Origin: Stenopsyche tienmushanensis
Lineage: Eukaryota; Arthropoda; Insecta; Trichoptera; Stenopsychidae
Length of the DNA stretch: 64,000 bases
Reading direction: 5' to 3'
Assembly (NCBI GenBank): GCA_008973525.1
Contig: WACJ01000372.1
Coordinates: 124,001 to 188,000 of the forward strand
Shown: in pieces, positions 12,092-24,461 of the stretch
How the letters are laid out: every line of letters starts with the position of its first letter
Numbering within the stretch: the stretch's first letter is position 1
The notes under the pieces: model-generated
Seen by the model: the letters and a program-made list of their open reading frames with translations, nothing else
What the model was told of the DNA's origin: nothing
Database searches by the model: none
Position numbers and translations under genes: made by a program

Positions 12092-12566
12092 CATTTTTTC
12101 TTCTTTTGGGGGGTCTTGCTACGTTTCACACATAGGTTCTATGTCTGTATTGTCAGGGTTATCAGGGTTCCAAAATTTCACATTTAAATTGTCATAACTT
12201 TTAAATCTGTGGTCGTAATAGCACAAAATAACTGTTCTTGTATTTTGCAATGTATTTTTATGCAATTGGCTTAAATAAAATTAGTTCAAAGCTTCCGAAG
12301 TCACATAAAAAATTGTACAAACGAAAGAGAAATGTCAACTTCTAAATTCTTTAAACAAAAAAATATCAATTATTTTGAACCGTTTGGTTTTAAAAAGTTT
12401 TCTAGATTATAGCCTTTTCAACGATATACGACATGTCATATAAATCATTTAATAAGTCGTTAAACTTGAAGAGATACCAATTTGCCATAACAAAGGCGAC
12501 GATTATTCTTTTAATTAGGATTTCTTTTGTGGGCAGCACTTTCGCGTAATTAATTTTATTGCTCGT
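12092..12566. other. AT-rich stretch, no gene seen
   Basis: No recognisable gene or repeat. Confidence 0.45.
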
Positions 12567-12832
12567 CCCTAGAAACAAAGAAATCCAGTGGTGTCAGGTC
12601 TGGCGATCGTGCGAGCCACGGAATAGAGCACGTCCCCAGACAAAGTAATCCATTGGTGTCAGGTCTGGAGATCGTGCGAGTTATATAATAGGGCATGTTT
12701 CCAGACAAATAAGTCCAGTGGTGTCAGGTCTGTAGACCGTGCGAGTCATGGAATAGGGCACGTCCCCAGACAAAGAAATCCAAAGGTGTCAGGTCGGGTA
12801 AACAGTACAAGCCACGGAATAGGGCGCATCCG
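12567..12832. repeat. 65-bp minisatellite built from a transposase motif
   Basis: GTGTCAGG recurs at 12591, 12656, 12721 and 12786, an exact 65-bp period over about four copies with 10 to 25% divergence between units. On the minus strand the copy nearest 12600 reads ARSPDLTPLDFFV, the conserved block around the third catalytic residue of Tc1/mariner-type transposases. Because 65 is not a multiple of three, the array cannot be a repeated protein domain: a fragment of a dead transposon has been amplified as a minisatellite. Confidence 0.8.
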
Positions 12833-12954
12833 TTGCCAGCAGCATTCCAGGGCACGATTATTTTTATTTTAAATTATTTTTATAAATTAAAGATAACAAA
12901 ATCAACCGAATTAAATATCGCGATTCGTGTTTCCACCATCACATTACAAAATAA

Positions 12955-13195
12955 TACTTTTCAATAAGGGGAATTGCTAAAAAAATGAATATTTCTATCA
13001 AGATAGTACACCACAGCATTAGAAGACATCAAGAGATTGGGACTTTGAAGGACAGGAAAAGAACGCAGGAACATTGGTCGATATTTAAAAATAAAATAAT
13101 CCCTAGATTAATTTCGAATTATAGTGTGCCAATATGCTCTGAAATAACCTACAAGAATATTTGGTGGATTTATCAATCGATTGTTTAATTAAATT
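12955..13195 (+). pseudogene. Tc1/mariner-like transposase N-terminal fragment
   Basis: The frame containing MNISIKIVHHSIRRHQEIGT and then LKDRKRTQ, preceded in frame by GIAK, fits the helix-turn-helix region of Tc1/mariner transposases of the kind that end in SPDLNPLDF. In the family this region binds the inverted repeats. Only the N-terminal HTH is recognisable: after KRTQ the family's GRP(R/K) hook is lost and no catalytic residues follow. The adjacent minisatellite on the opposite strand derives from the C-terminal half of a similar transposase, so both may come from one rearranged insertion. Confidence 0.5.
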
Positions 13196-14710
13196 GTAAT
13201 CTTCATAATACAATATGTTCAAATTCTATTTTAAAAAAAATAAAAAAATAAATATTATCACGTTTAGCGAGACAATATAAGTTATATTGTTAAAATGTGA
13301 ATGTTAGTCGATTCGACTAACATGGCACATAACTCTTTTTAACAGCCGAGTTTATTAAATCGGTTCTCCGGGTTAATTAATCAATCATTGCCATGGAAAG
13401 TAATAAAGCACATATTATTTATTTGGTCGTATATTACAATACAAGCAAAATATTTTAGCTTTACCAGATAATATTTAATGCCTGTCTCATGGGTTTTGAC
13501 ACATTACAACACCATTAAAATAATATAGATATACAAAACTAATTGACATTATATGATTTGCAATCAAGAAATTACCTATACAATTTTATGGATTTCATAA
13601 CAACGGAGATTTTGATAGAATTTCAAATATTACGACTAGAAAATCAGAGAAATGTATGATGATTTTCATGTGTGGAAAGCTTGCAAGATCCAATATACTA
13701 CACACAAAATATTCAAAGCAGCCAATTACAAAATGCAGGAGGTGTCATAATTGACAATTTCCTTAAATAGATAGGGTGATTAACGTACGATAAATATATT
13801 TCCAGTCATAAAATGTCTATATGACTACAATTAATAAAAATACTTTATATAAATCTCAGTGGACAGATAAAAAATTCATTCAAAGAATTATTTGTATTGG
13901 TGGTTTTTTCAATTCTTTGTTCCATTCTAGTTGTGTTTTCATGTTATTAAAAATTTACAGCTTCACATCAAACAAATCCAACATTTCAGCCATCAAAATT
14001 TTACAAGTACCAAACTAATCCATAAGAAATTATTTGCAAAAAATGTGAAACGAAAAAAAAAAGCACACGTCATATGTGCAAACTTTTTGAGCGTCTGGGA
14101 ATAAGGAGGAGTTCATACAAGTTTACAAAATATGTCTCGAAACTTTCAAAGGGATATCGTAAATATGAAACGAAAATATCTATGAAACTAATGACATTTT
14201 TACGCCTTAAACGCCATCGATAAAATCGAAGGCAGCCTTCCAGAAATAATTTCGAAAACTTCACAGGAGCGTTCCGTTCTAATAATATACGCCCGGGCTT
14301 GCCAAAAGCTCCGAAATCAAATATTACACGAGACCGAGCCAAATAAATATTAAAACAGAGCACCGCTTTTTCCGCACTACCCGATACTTAATTGCTCATT
14401 AGATACTGGAGTCCGCCGGACATACGATCCTATGAGTCTCCGAGGTAAACTGACCTGTACACGTTTATATTACATGAAATTTAACCCATAAATGAGCATT
14501 ACGATGCTATTTTAAATGATAATGATACCCCGACTACCATAGCTTATAATCTGCTCTATTAGTGGCTCTAATGTAATCACCACACGTAATGTAACGCAAC
14601 TCTTCGCCTCTGCATGGCAATTCAACATGTACATGAGCCAATGTGATTGTGGATACATGTTACTCTTTTTAAAAAAATATGTATGTTTATAAAACAGAGA
14701 AAATATTACA
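13196..14710. other. AT-rich stretch with a short CpG island
   Basis: AT-rich and featureless to 14060. About 14070-14440 is balanced with CpGs and carries an open minus-strand frame of 97 codons without recognisable motif. No gene is supported. Confidence 0.4.
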
Positions 14711-14860
14711 TTAACCCTTTCCATACGAATGCCGACATTATGTCGCGAAATGGGTATCGATTTCCACTTGAATGTCGACATTATGTCGCCAATATTTTAA
14801 ACACTTGTATATATCATGTATTATGTTCTCTTCATTATTTTTTTAAATTTTTAAATGCTG
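14711..14860 (+). mobile_element. TTAA-element R3 end
   Basis: TTAA at 14711-14714 is followed by CCCTTTCCATACG and two copies of the palindrome CGACATTATGTCG (about 14733-14745 and 14773-14785). This is the same design as the piggyBac end at 61342 but with a different palindrome sequence. The other end was not found, so the length is unknown. Confidence 0.6.
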
Positions 14861-17063
14861 ATATCTAGAAAATTATTCAATAATTTAAATATGATTATAA
14901 TAGTAAAAGAATAATCGTAATTCATATCAATATTGAGGAATATGTTTAGTATTTAAAATAAAATACATTAAATTTTAATAACCACAATTTTTTTAGAAAT
15001 GTAGGGTTGCTCTACTTAGTACTCTCCGCATTTATGCTTCTTGTGCAGGGAGCAAATTTTAATTGCTCTCCTACCAGACCACTATTTTATTTGTCACTTT
15101 TCTCCCCTTTTATAAAGGAAGTGCTTTTATTTGAGACTTCTAAATATGCCGCCATATTAGTTCCTTCTTTTTTGATGGTCTATGTTTATCAAAGGTTTTC
15201 TCAAAGAGTATTGCTCCCAGTAAATAGTCCAATGAGCTTTAAAAGCGACGAATGCTCTCAATAAAACTGATATAGAATCAATTTCGTTTTACCAAGTAAG
15301 AAGACCTATTTACAACAATTTTATTAATTTAATATTTCGTCACTCGTTTTTGTAGTATTCGATCATACATATCCTACCCAATAACACCTATCCTATTCGT
15401 TTAGCCAATGAGTGTTAAATGTTTTAACACAGTGGTCCATGGGGATTCCAATCTTTGGGATAAGTCAAATTAACATTAAAAATAAATTTGTAGCACAAAA
15501 TTAACTCTTTTGAATCTTTTGGTAAAAATACGGTTGATATGTGTGTCATGGGTGTATTTTAAGTGTTTGGATAAAATTTAAAGATTTTAAGTAAACCTCA
15601 CATGTCTGACTCCCAACATCGACTCCCCGAAAAGGGTCTTTATATGATTTCAAAAAGAGTCTCTGCTTGCTACATTTTCAATGGCACCATTTAATGACTA
15701 AAGTTACATGAACTATGCGTAAAAAACATATAAGTTTCTCGTCTGAAAAGAATCGATTTTGGTCCGCTTCATAAAATTGAAAAGTGTCTGAAATGAAACT
15801 TCTTTTCGCCTTTATTAAACTTCGCCCCTCATTCTTCGGCAATACTTCATGTGTGTCAATTTGAGTGTTCCAAAATATATATATATGCCGTCCTCGCAGT
15901 AATATATGGACGATAAAAGTGCCATAAAGTATGAATATTTTGTAGGAGAATGTTTTCGCGTAATGGAAGTAATAAAATGCAAATCGTCATTTAAAGACAG
16001 ACGATATTTTATTATTGGACAATAAAAAGTGATGATTTAAAAGCGATCGTTATTTTTATGAAACGCCGCACCAAAGTGGGGCGCGTCCACGCCGGGCTTT
16101 AGCGATTTGTCTTTGATATAGCGATCGATGGTGTTGTGTTTAAGGTACGGACCCAAAGAAGAGTTGCTAAACGCGAATTCCATTTCGGATTAATTACAAA
16201 AAATAAATCGAGAAAAAGCTTTGCAAATTAAAGAGTTTCCCCAAGTAAAATAATTCATGAATACCAAATCGCTTTCAATTAATGTGCATCCCCCTTCCGT
16301 CCAAAGTCATGAATTTCCAGTCGATCCATAAGAAAACACAGTTTTTTAAGTCGAGCAAAAAAAAAAAATGAAAGAGGCTTTACATAAAACCCTTCTTCGC
16401 CGTCAATATTTGTTTGCCATTTGTTAAGCCTTTTCTCAAACCCACCCTTTTAGCATCTTCATTTCCGCTTGAAAATTAATATGGCAATATTTTTTCATAT
16501 TTCAAAGGGTCGATGGGAAAAGCGAGCGACGAGGGAGCAATCACCACGCATAATAATTCGATTCGATGCAGATGGGTGGGTTGCTTTTGTGATTTGCCAT
16601 GTTGTGATTTGTAAATCCTTCGAATTAAAATTGTAGATGATAACATCTGTCTGTAACAATCTCAGATAGTTCAGCGTTGATCAAGCCAATTATGAGCGGA
16701 GCCGACGAGGCAGATGCTACATATTTAATTAAAATGTGTTTGCGACTGTATCATGTTAGGATGTATGGAAATTATTTCGACTGTAATAATATACACGAAA
16801 GCGAACACAATGCTTTAAATATATACGAAGCTCAGAATTTACAGCTAAATAATTGTATTAAGCAATTACGAAGAAATTGAAAAAGGTAATATTCTCAATG
16901 CGTTCTTAAATGTACACATAATAGAAATTTCTGTAGTCGGGGCACCTGATTTTGTATGCCAGTGTTATAAATTTCTTTTGGATTTTGGGGTCTCACAATT
17001 ACGTCTCATCTCTCTCACGAGTCCAGAAAAGCTTCTTCTTTCTATGTAAAACGATCTAAAAGT
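14861..17063. other. AT-rich stretch and CpG-containing island
   Basis: AT-rich to about 15780. An 85-codon plus-strand frame at 15007-15264 has no motif. About 15780-16640 is balanced and CpG-containing without repeats. About 16640-17060 again shows nothing recognisable. Confidence 0.4.
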
Positions 17064-17500
17064 TCATGCGCATACGTATGGTGTGGGCACCCATCGAGCA
17101 CAAAACTTCTTGTAACCGAGTTTTTCCAACACAATATAACCAAGAAGACTTTGAAAAATATCAAGAAATTCTTCGTGAAGGTCGTCAAGGATCACATGAT
17201 GGTCATTTCGCACTTGTTCTTCAATTTTTTGCACAAGTTCATCAGAAATCACTGATGGTCTTCCACTCCTTGTCTCGTCTTGAATATCATTAAGGAGCTT
17301 CTCTGAAAAATCTAAGCCACTTGGTGACATGTTGTCGACTCATCATATCACTACCATAAGCATCCACGAGCTTCCGATAGATATTCGCGGTGATATTTTT
17401 CTGCAAAGTCAAAAAACTGATGACCGTGCGACTTCTCCGTCGGAAGAATTTACTGTAACTGAACAAAATGGCTGACAAACACGCGGGACCAAATAAATTG
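17064..17500 (-). pseudogene. mariner-family transposase relic, N-terminal half
   Basis: Two minus-strand frames in different phases together spell the DNA-binding half of a mariner-type transposase. The first (17290-17478) contains KNITANIYRKLVDAYGSD and MSRQHVTKWLRFF, the first helix-turn-helix. The second (17064-17330) contains RSGRPSVISDELVQKIEEQV and LGYKKFCARWVP, the GRPR-like linker and second helix-turn-helix. A frameshift separates them near 17300. The catalytic D,D,D domain is entirely missing, and no inverted repeats could be identified. The family differs from the other mariner relics in the window. Confidence 0.75.
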
Positions 17501-17654
17501 AGTTTTAGGATTCCCCCAGGCCAGGTGCGCTAACAAAAATGTTTCGATAAGATATCAAATTAAATGAAAAGTTATAAGTTATATTAATTTAAATTAAAAA
17601 AAAAACTGTTGTTAGACAAAGCACGATCCAAGTACTGCTGTCATTATTCAAATT

Positions 17655-18105
17655 AAGAAAAACAATGTAAAGAAAAGCAAGTTTTGAGGTCGATCTCGAA
17701 AGAAATTTAGACAGTTATGGAAGTCGTTATAGAAAGACAATCGTAAAGTTAACATTTGCAAGTCGTTATAGAAATACGTAAAAATGAGACGCTGGATTCG
17801 CTTTTCGGAGACGTGCATATCTGGTGGACCCAGCGACGAAGGAGTTAATTAAATAAACACTGTCGATAGCATACTTGAAATCGATTCATTATATCATCCA
17901 CATATCATTATTAGTCGATAAATTTGGGTTAACGATCTATACAATCATGCGATGTACGCAGGAAGCTCTTCATCTCTGTCTCCCATGCACAGCTACCGAA
18001 TTCGTCTCTTTCTCTCTCCGAGCTCAACGTACAAGAGTGCTCTTACTGATTCACTGGAGTACGCTCGCACATTAGCGATCATCCTGCCACATATTATACA
18101 TTACA
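17655..18105 (+). repeat. Dispersed repeat R1, copy 1
   Basis: Matches 57595-58060 along its length (GAGGTCGATCTCGAAA, GTAAAGTTAACATTTGCAAG, GCGCATATCTGGTGGAC-like, AAATAAACACTGTCGATA, CGATCTATACAATCAT). Its second half also matches inside 23661-24461 and 32640-32745. Non-coding. The shared blocks tie it to the TTAA-flanked element at 23665-24457. Confidence 0.6.
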
Positions 18106-20589
18106 ACGCAGTTCCTCAATGTCTTATACATAGAACTTAAGGCATATTCTAGTTGAGATCATATGCTTACATAAAAGATGAACTAAATCAGGGTATTAAA
18201 ATTGTCATTGAAACATAAGAGGTAATTACGCATTTACATTCCGTTCCATTGCCGAGAGGAATTGGCGATTTCAAACATTCGCGGATTCTGAGGTCATCCT
18301 TTTTCATGCGAACAACAGCAATTACGTCGAACACCATTATCCTTCACCGTACCCAACAAGATGAGAAGGCAATTATCCCATTGACCGCATTTAAGCTAAA
18401 CGATCCGTTCGCCAGGAATCACCGCAACAACCGAGCCGAACGAAACGCAGAAACACTGCTCAATATCGAATACATGTGTACTTATTCGGCGCTGCGGAAC
18501 TACGGGATGAAAGTTATAAAACTACTTATTGTAATGCGAGCTCTATTGCTTGACTGTGCAGCCGAAACTTGGGCGAAAACTAGACGCTGCCAAAGTTCTG
18601 AATGGCTGCGCCGCTCTGGAACAGGAACCGTGGAAAGAAGGAGGAACGCGAAGTCTTTGGGTGTTCAAACAACAAGGAGCGGAAGAGCAGTTTCGAAAGA
18701 GTTCAGCGCTAGTACGTTGTTATGCCATATTTGGAAAATAGTCGAGCACGAACAACTTCTCCTGCTGAATAATATTTTGCATCGACGGCAGAAGCCTGCG
18801 AATTTTAGATCGATATCAGCATATTCACGATCTGAACTCAGATTTGACACAGCGTTTGTCATCTCTGGATGGAATTGACAGCACAAATCAAGGTCAGTGC
18901 CGTATGATTATATTATTGTCAATGTTAAGGACGCTCCGTCGACGGGATAAATAGTCCACATAAAAAGTGGGTCGATGAACGGGAGAACGGGTCAGGGAGA
19001 CAAATAGCTGGGATTTCGGTAACTACCTTTTATCCAGTATATTCGCAGTCACTTAAGAGTCTCCCTACCACGTTTCACAAACGGCCGCTCGTAAATCACG
19101 AGCCAGTACGTAGCACTGGCCGATTGTGTCATATATATTGAAAGTAATAAATCCGGAATTTATGATCGATATAAAAATTTAAGCTCCTCTGCAGCGAGGA
19201 GCCAGCACTGTACATTCGGCAGCATTTTGTAAAGGATCCTCGCCAAGAGTATCTATTAGAGCTATGAATGGCGGTTACTGGCTACGAATATCCGCACCAT
19301 CATACATAAATTTGCTCATCGATTTATTACCTTGTAAGGCGTTGATCATTTTGCCGGAAAATTTAATGTCTTTTATTAGAGTGTCTTCTTAATTACTTAA
19401 CCGCCAGTGACTTTCCCAGCGTTTTTTCTATAGAATAATAAATATTTTATAGTACCTAAAAATTATTACGCTATTGATGAATCCAAAAATGTCGTCACAT
19501 TTTAATGGATTTTACGGTTTCTACCTTATTTTTTAAATAAATTCAATAAAGGTCATCGCCTGTTGAATAATCTTTACTTATTAAATAACTCCAATTTTGT
19601 TCAAAACCCGTAAATGTTCCCTCAGGACAGCATGTGGTATATATGCATACGTTGGGACACACAAGTCGCCTTTAGACAATAAAATATATAAGTCAAACAA
19701 CTTTTTACGCAACTTCTAATATCTCTAAAATCACATATGAACTAAGACATCCTCTGAAAGACGCTCTGAAATGTGTGATTAAAAATTCATCGTCAAAAAA
19801 TGAGATATAGGTAAACAAGAACCTTCCGTTGTCATCTTCTATTAAGATAAGAATCTTAGAATTTGAAACATTTTTTACGAATCTTTTTGTTGGCCCAGAA
19901 GACTATCAAGCAGACATTGACGACTCATAAACTGATTTAGAATAAAATTATGTTTGAAGCCAATCAAAGATTTCGCATTCGAAAATCAGTCATAAAGGTA
20001 TACTGTTTGAATACGAAACTACAATAATCGCCCAAAAATGAGTCCACTATAAAAGGATATTATAGACCTATAATCAAAAACATGAGATAAGCGTGACCTT
20101 ATGGTAACGACAAATAATATTTCACAATCATATTTTGATAGTACACGATAAACGAATTTATGTTGAAATCGATGTATGATCATACGACCGTGCTCGTTTG
20201 TACTTTTGGTCAATGTCGGCGATTAATTTTTTTTTGCATATATATTATTATGCAATATCGTTTTCTTGTATGTTGCATTAAATTTCAAATGCAAAAAAGA
20301 CGAGCGCAACCGTATGGTTACGCAGTTTAATTGTATGTTGGATTTATTGAATGTTACGCAAAAAAAGTATGCGGAAAATTTTATTGATTCATATCTATAT
20401 AATGAATATGAGGATAGTCCCATAAGTTCCCGATCTAACAAAAAGAAAACACGGAAAAAAATATATATGTAATTCTCAACATAGTATCCTTTCAGCTAGA
20501 TATACTTTTCCTAGCGAAATGCAATAGCTTCGAAACCCTGTTTATAGTGAGAGCCGTCGAGCTCCTAAAAATAGCTAACAACTGCCGAC
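18106..20589. other. stretch without a supported gene
   Basis: A 209-codon plus-strand frame (18249-18878, first ATG near 18306) is the second longest in the window. It lies in a balanced-composition island at 18230-19330, but its translation has no recognisable domain and a second frame overlaps it, so it is probably chance. A GC-rich hairpin GCTCCTC...GAGGAGC sits near 19181. About 19400-20590 is AT-rich with nothing recognised. Confidence 0.35.
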
Positions 20590-21055
20590 TACTGAATCCA
20601 ATACCAGATAGTTTTAGGTGCTCATGAATCCCGGGAGTAGTAAACGTAATCCCGAAAAGTTCGAGATTAAAATGTTTATCTAATAAAAAATCGTACACCT
20701 CACCAGCATGAGGCTACTAAAACGAGACATACCCGCCGAAATCTGGACGCTTGGAAACAGTGGCGTACCTACTAATTGGCGAGCTTAGGCGACGCCTAAG
20801 CGCAGTAACTGTCTAATCTATGTATAAAATACATATATGTTTTTCAAATTGTTATATTAACCTTTCCCTACCGGTGATGTATTTACTACACTTCGACTCT
20901 AATAATGACAATATCGATATGAAATATAATAGATACGGGGTTCAGATTGTTTGTATTCCTCCGTAATATAATTACGAATCACATCAAAGTATTATAGTAT
21001 ATAAGTAATCATCTGCAGCGACGGAAATAAATAATTTGTCAAGAAATCTGGGCTT
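20590..21055 (+). repeat. Dispersed repeat R2, copy 2
   Basis: Carries the full left part (TAGTTTTAGGTGCTCATGAA, then ATCCCGGGAGTAG) and the core shared with copies at 9830 and 40469, including TTAACCTTTCCCTACCGG at 20857. It stops abruptly at about 21052, where a mariner relic begins. Confidence 0.65.
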
Positions 21056-21425
21056 GGGGCGCAAAACGCTGAATACCGACCAAGTCGAGAGTTGCACATG
21101 TTCACTTCATCCTAATTTGATGCAAAAATTCGGCCTTATTGTTGTGAAACATCGCCGAACACTCGATTGAAACATCATCACGACGCTGCTTTTGTTCCAC
21201 TGTGAGCAAACGCGGCATCCATCTTGCGCACAGCTTTTTCACGTCCAATTTTCAGTCAATATGCGAGTGTGCGACATTTTTTGAAATTTTAGTCGACAAT
21301 CATTCAATGGTATTTTATGGATTTTCTTTGCCATTTCTGGTGTGCTCAGCTTATTTGGTCGAACATTGTGATGTTATTTCTGGGACTAACGTTTCATAGC
21401 GTCGTTTTCAATAGATATATGAGTT
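21056..21425 (-). pseudogene. mariner relic (same family as 50.3 and 60.4 kb)
   Basis: Minus-strand reading gives, in pieces, TPEMAKKIHK, KKLCARWMPRLLTVEQKQRR and DVSIECSAMFHNNKAEFLHQ. This is the second helix-turn-helix and the stretch leading to the first catalytic aspartate. Several stops and frame changes are present and the catalytic domain is missing. Its truncated end abuts R2 copy 2. Wording is closest to the relics at 50255-50780 and 60400-61336, so all three come from one old mariner family. Confidence 0.7.
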
Positions 21426-23372
21426 ATTGTAATGGATTCAAAGCTTAAAATTTAATATACATTATTGGAATATTTGTTCGATTTTATTGCAAAAAAGCGT
21501 AATAAAAATCCCAAAAGAATATCGAGAGATAATAAAATTTATATATGCACCCGGCAGGTGTACGCGAAAAACGTTTCAAAGCGCAATTTCGAATTTTTAA
21601 GTCCCAAAGACATAAAATAGAAGAAAATGCGACCATAAAACAATATCTCCTTGGGAATCTCGCCGTGGATGTACATTTTTTGCTGCAAAATTTTATCTCA
21701 TAACATTATTCGGAACGACGTTTATCTGTTCGCAATTGATCAGGCTCATTACCGTTTAAGATAACGGGAGCGTCGTTTGAAAAACTCGCAGAAAAAACAC
21801 TGCTAAAAGTTTTCGCAGTTTCCGGAATGTATTCAGCGCCGAAGTTTTAATTACAATTATGATTTTCGTTGCCAAAGTGAAAAAAAGAAGGGAAGAAGAG
21901 AGATTTTCTTCCCGTGGCGAACAATAGTTGACAGTTGATGCTTCCCCGGAAGCCATCCGGACGCCATCGCGCATAGACAATGGAAATCGTAAAATAAAAA
22001 AGTTGGCCCGAAGTTTCCCGCTTACTTTTAATATTAATACAGTTGAGTTTTTGAATTGCGGATGCGCTTTAGCCCGTAAAACCATACTCGTTGTTTTCGG
22101 GCGAACTTTCTTATGCGGAAGGACAAAGTTCGAACCGAATAATTTCACGTTGTATGACGTCCCCATAGATTTTCGATAAGGCGGAGAAAGCTCGAAGCTT
22201 ATTTCTATCGCGGTATATACGTTTTATTCTTATTATAAATACAACAAGGAAAACACTTCAGGGAAAAACATTTATCTCGAGGCAGCGATTATGAAGGAAA
22301 TTTCGCCGGCGCGAATTTAAGTACATAACACTCGTGGGGTTTACGAAATCTTACAATATATTTCCGCCAAGGATCGAGCGAAAATATTTTTTATAAATCA
22401 CCCGAAATACGTCCCGCAGAAATAACATTAACAAGATCACATATAATTTTAACATATTCCAGATTTCATCCCGGCGAAAATGCGAGACTTACACGCGGAA
22501 CGAGATTGATGGCGTTTCATCAGGGGGTGCAAATTAAAAATATATAACGCCAAAAGCACGCAAAATACGAATGTGATGAAAATGCGAAGCATTCCGGGAA
22601 ATATTGAAATTTCACTTTAGTCGAGCGTGTTATTTACTTAGAAGAGATATGCGAATATTTTAAATTTAATCAAAGCGAAAAACACGCATAAATAATAACG
22701 ATGCGACAAGAATTTCATACATTTACGTAATAATATTTTCGCCCGTATCAAATTTGTTGACCTTAAGTCAGATCATTGAAAACGTTAACGGGTCACTAAA
22801 TTGTGTCTGTTTCACGTTGTATTCATTGGAATTTCAGCCGTGAATCTCACGTCAGTATCGAATGTTCACGTATCGGCGCAAAATATCTGACATTTGCTTT
22901 GATTACATTTCAGGATACACAAAAGCATCCGAAATAAAAAACATGTCTCGCGTCGAATTCGAGTACGAAGATCATAGGGCAACAAAGAAGTAATTTCATG
23001 GCCGATTAATGTTGCGACATTTTTGTGACCGTTTTCCAAAAAAGAATTCACAGTGCTAAAAATGTGATATTAGCATCGCTGGAGCATGTTTAAACCGTTA
23101 AAAATAAATTGCTCGAATCAGTCATGTGAATTGCATGGTCAAAATCAGACAACAGCCTGCAGTAAAGCTGCGGTTACAATTTGTAATAACATTGTAGTTC
23201 GCAGACGAAATAATGGGCACCATTACCATTTTGCTGGCTTTCCACATTGTAATAAAATAATATAAACGGCTTAAATAAATAGGTTTTTTGGATCACACAC
23301 AATGAAATAATAAGATTCGCCGACTTTCCCCGATTTATATTGAATGGTGTGATTTCATCCTGTGGGAATATA
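21426..23372. other. large CpG-containing island upstream of the tRNA
   Basis: About 21540-23050 is balanced and CpG-rich, with no repeats. A 136-codon minus-strand frame at 21756-22166 has no motif and is contradicted by a plus-strand frame. No gene is supported. It may be host regulatory or intronic DNA. Confidence 0.4.
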
Positions 23373-23456
23373 GTCAGGATGGCCGAGCGGTCTAAGGCGC
23401 TGCGTTCAGGTCGCAGTCCACTTCTGTGGGCGTGGGTTCGAATCCCACTTCTGACA
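23373..23456 (+). tRNA. tRNA-Leu(CAG)
   Basis: A complete class II cloverleaf. The acceptor stem is GTCAGGA/TTCTGAC (one G-T pair) with discriminator A. The D-arm holds the A box TGGCCGAGCGG. The anticodon stem CTGCG/CGCAG encloses loop TTCAGGT with anticodon CAG, which reads CUG leucine codons. The long variable arm contains a CCAC/GTGG stem as expected for leucine tRNA. The T-arm GTGGG/CCCAC encloses the B box GGTTCGAATCC. No intron is seen, and the genomic copy lacks CCA as usual in eukaryotes. All stems pair, so it is probably functional. Open frames across it on both strands are artefacts. This is the only confident host gene in the window. Confidence 0.97.
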
Positions 23457-23461
23457 AATCG

Positions 23462-23467
23462 TTTTTT
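23462..23467 (+). terminator. RNA polymerase III terminator of the tRNA
   Basis: A run of six T residues begins six bases after the tRNA 3' end, the usual pol III stop signal. Confidence 0.85.
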
Positions 23468-23660
23468 AAAAAATATTTTAAATAATTTCTTCATTGACAA
23501 TTCCAAATCATTCAAAACATTCCATTTGGATATTCTATATTATGTTGAATAATTCTCTGAAATAATTCTGAAAATTAGCATATTTTAACTGATCGTCGAA
23601 TTGACAGTCCCGCAGAAATTCGCCTGCGACAGTTCGAAAGACACTCAAAATTAAAGCGTT

Positions 23661-24461
23661 TTAACCCTTTGATTAGTGAGTTGAATTGAGTTAAACATAG
23701 ATTCGTATATCCACCACTTATGTGAGTGAAGTTTGTACAATATCTGTACGAATCATGTTTTTATGCGATTTTCAAAAATAATGGAACCTCATCACTTGTA
23801 TATCACTTGTATTTCTATAGAGAACAAAGTTTTTTTTATGCGAATGCGCATAAAAAAAATCTAAAATTAACACTAGCGCAAGTAACAACCGTTATAATGT
23901 GAGTGTGTAGTAAATTTAAGTAACCTGTCAGTAAATTTAAATAAATAAACACTATCGATAAAACACAATATTCGAACATTTCTTAGCGTAAACATAAAAT
24001 ATACACATGAAATTCACTTGAAATCGATTCATTACATCATTCACATATCATTATTAGTCGATAAATTTGGGTTAACGATCTATACAATCGTACGATGTAC
24101 GCAAGATACTCTCTCCGTTTCTGTTTCTCTCCGAATTCAATGTGCAAGACACTCACCGTCTCTGTCTGTCTCCAGGATTTTTTTATAAACTTTTTTAATC
24201 TGATTTTTGGTACAATCTATCACGATGATTTGAAGTTATGCGATTTAAAAAAATAATGGAACCTATATCTGGCGCAATATTTGAGAATATTTAAACGTGT
24301 AGGAGTACCTTTACAGCACGACTTTGCCATCGATGTACGAGTGCATGAGACGCAAGACACCCATCTTTGTATGCGATTCTCGCACTCAATGTGTGAGAAT
24401 GCGCTTTCTGTATCAATCGAATCCGAACGCACATATGCGCGATTACTCATCAACGGATTAA
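23661..24461 (+). mobile_element. TTAA-flanked non-autonomous element (R1 family)
   Basis: TTAA at 23661-23664 and at 24458-24461 flank a 793-bp segment. Its ends are imperfect inverted repeats: left CCCTTTGATTAG, right CTCATCAACGGA, which in reverse complement agrees at 9 of 12 positions. Inside lie blocks shared with R1 (AAATAAACACTATCGATA, GATTCATTACATCATTCACA, CGATCTATACAATCG) and with 33395-33535 (ACCTTTACAGC, GAGACGCAAGACAC). No transposase is encoded. A similar order of blocks occurs at 32519-33540. This looks like a piggyBac-type MITE family. Confidence 0.65.

Noticed and set aside
12567..12832. CRISPR-like array
   Set aside because: The units are contiguous tandem copies without spacers and derive from a transposase; the genome is eukaryotic.
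18249..18878. 209-codon frame as a host gene
   Set aside because: It starts with TTG, has no recognisable domain and is overlapped by a second frame; composition permits it by chance.
23340..23552. 70-codon plus-strand frame and 113-codon minus-strand frame
   Set aside because: Both run through the tRNA-Leu gene; the tRNA explains the sequence.
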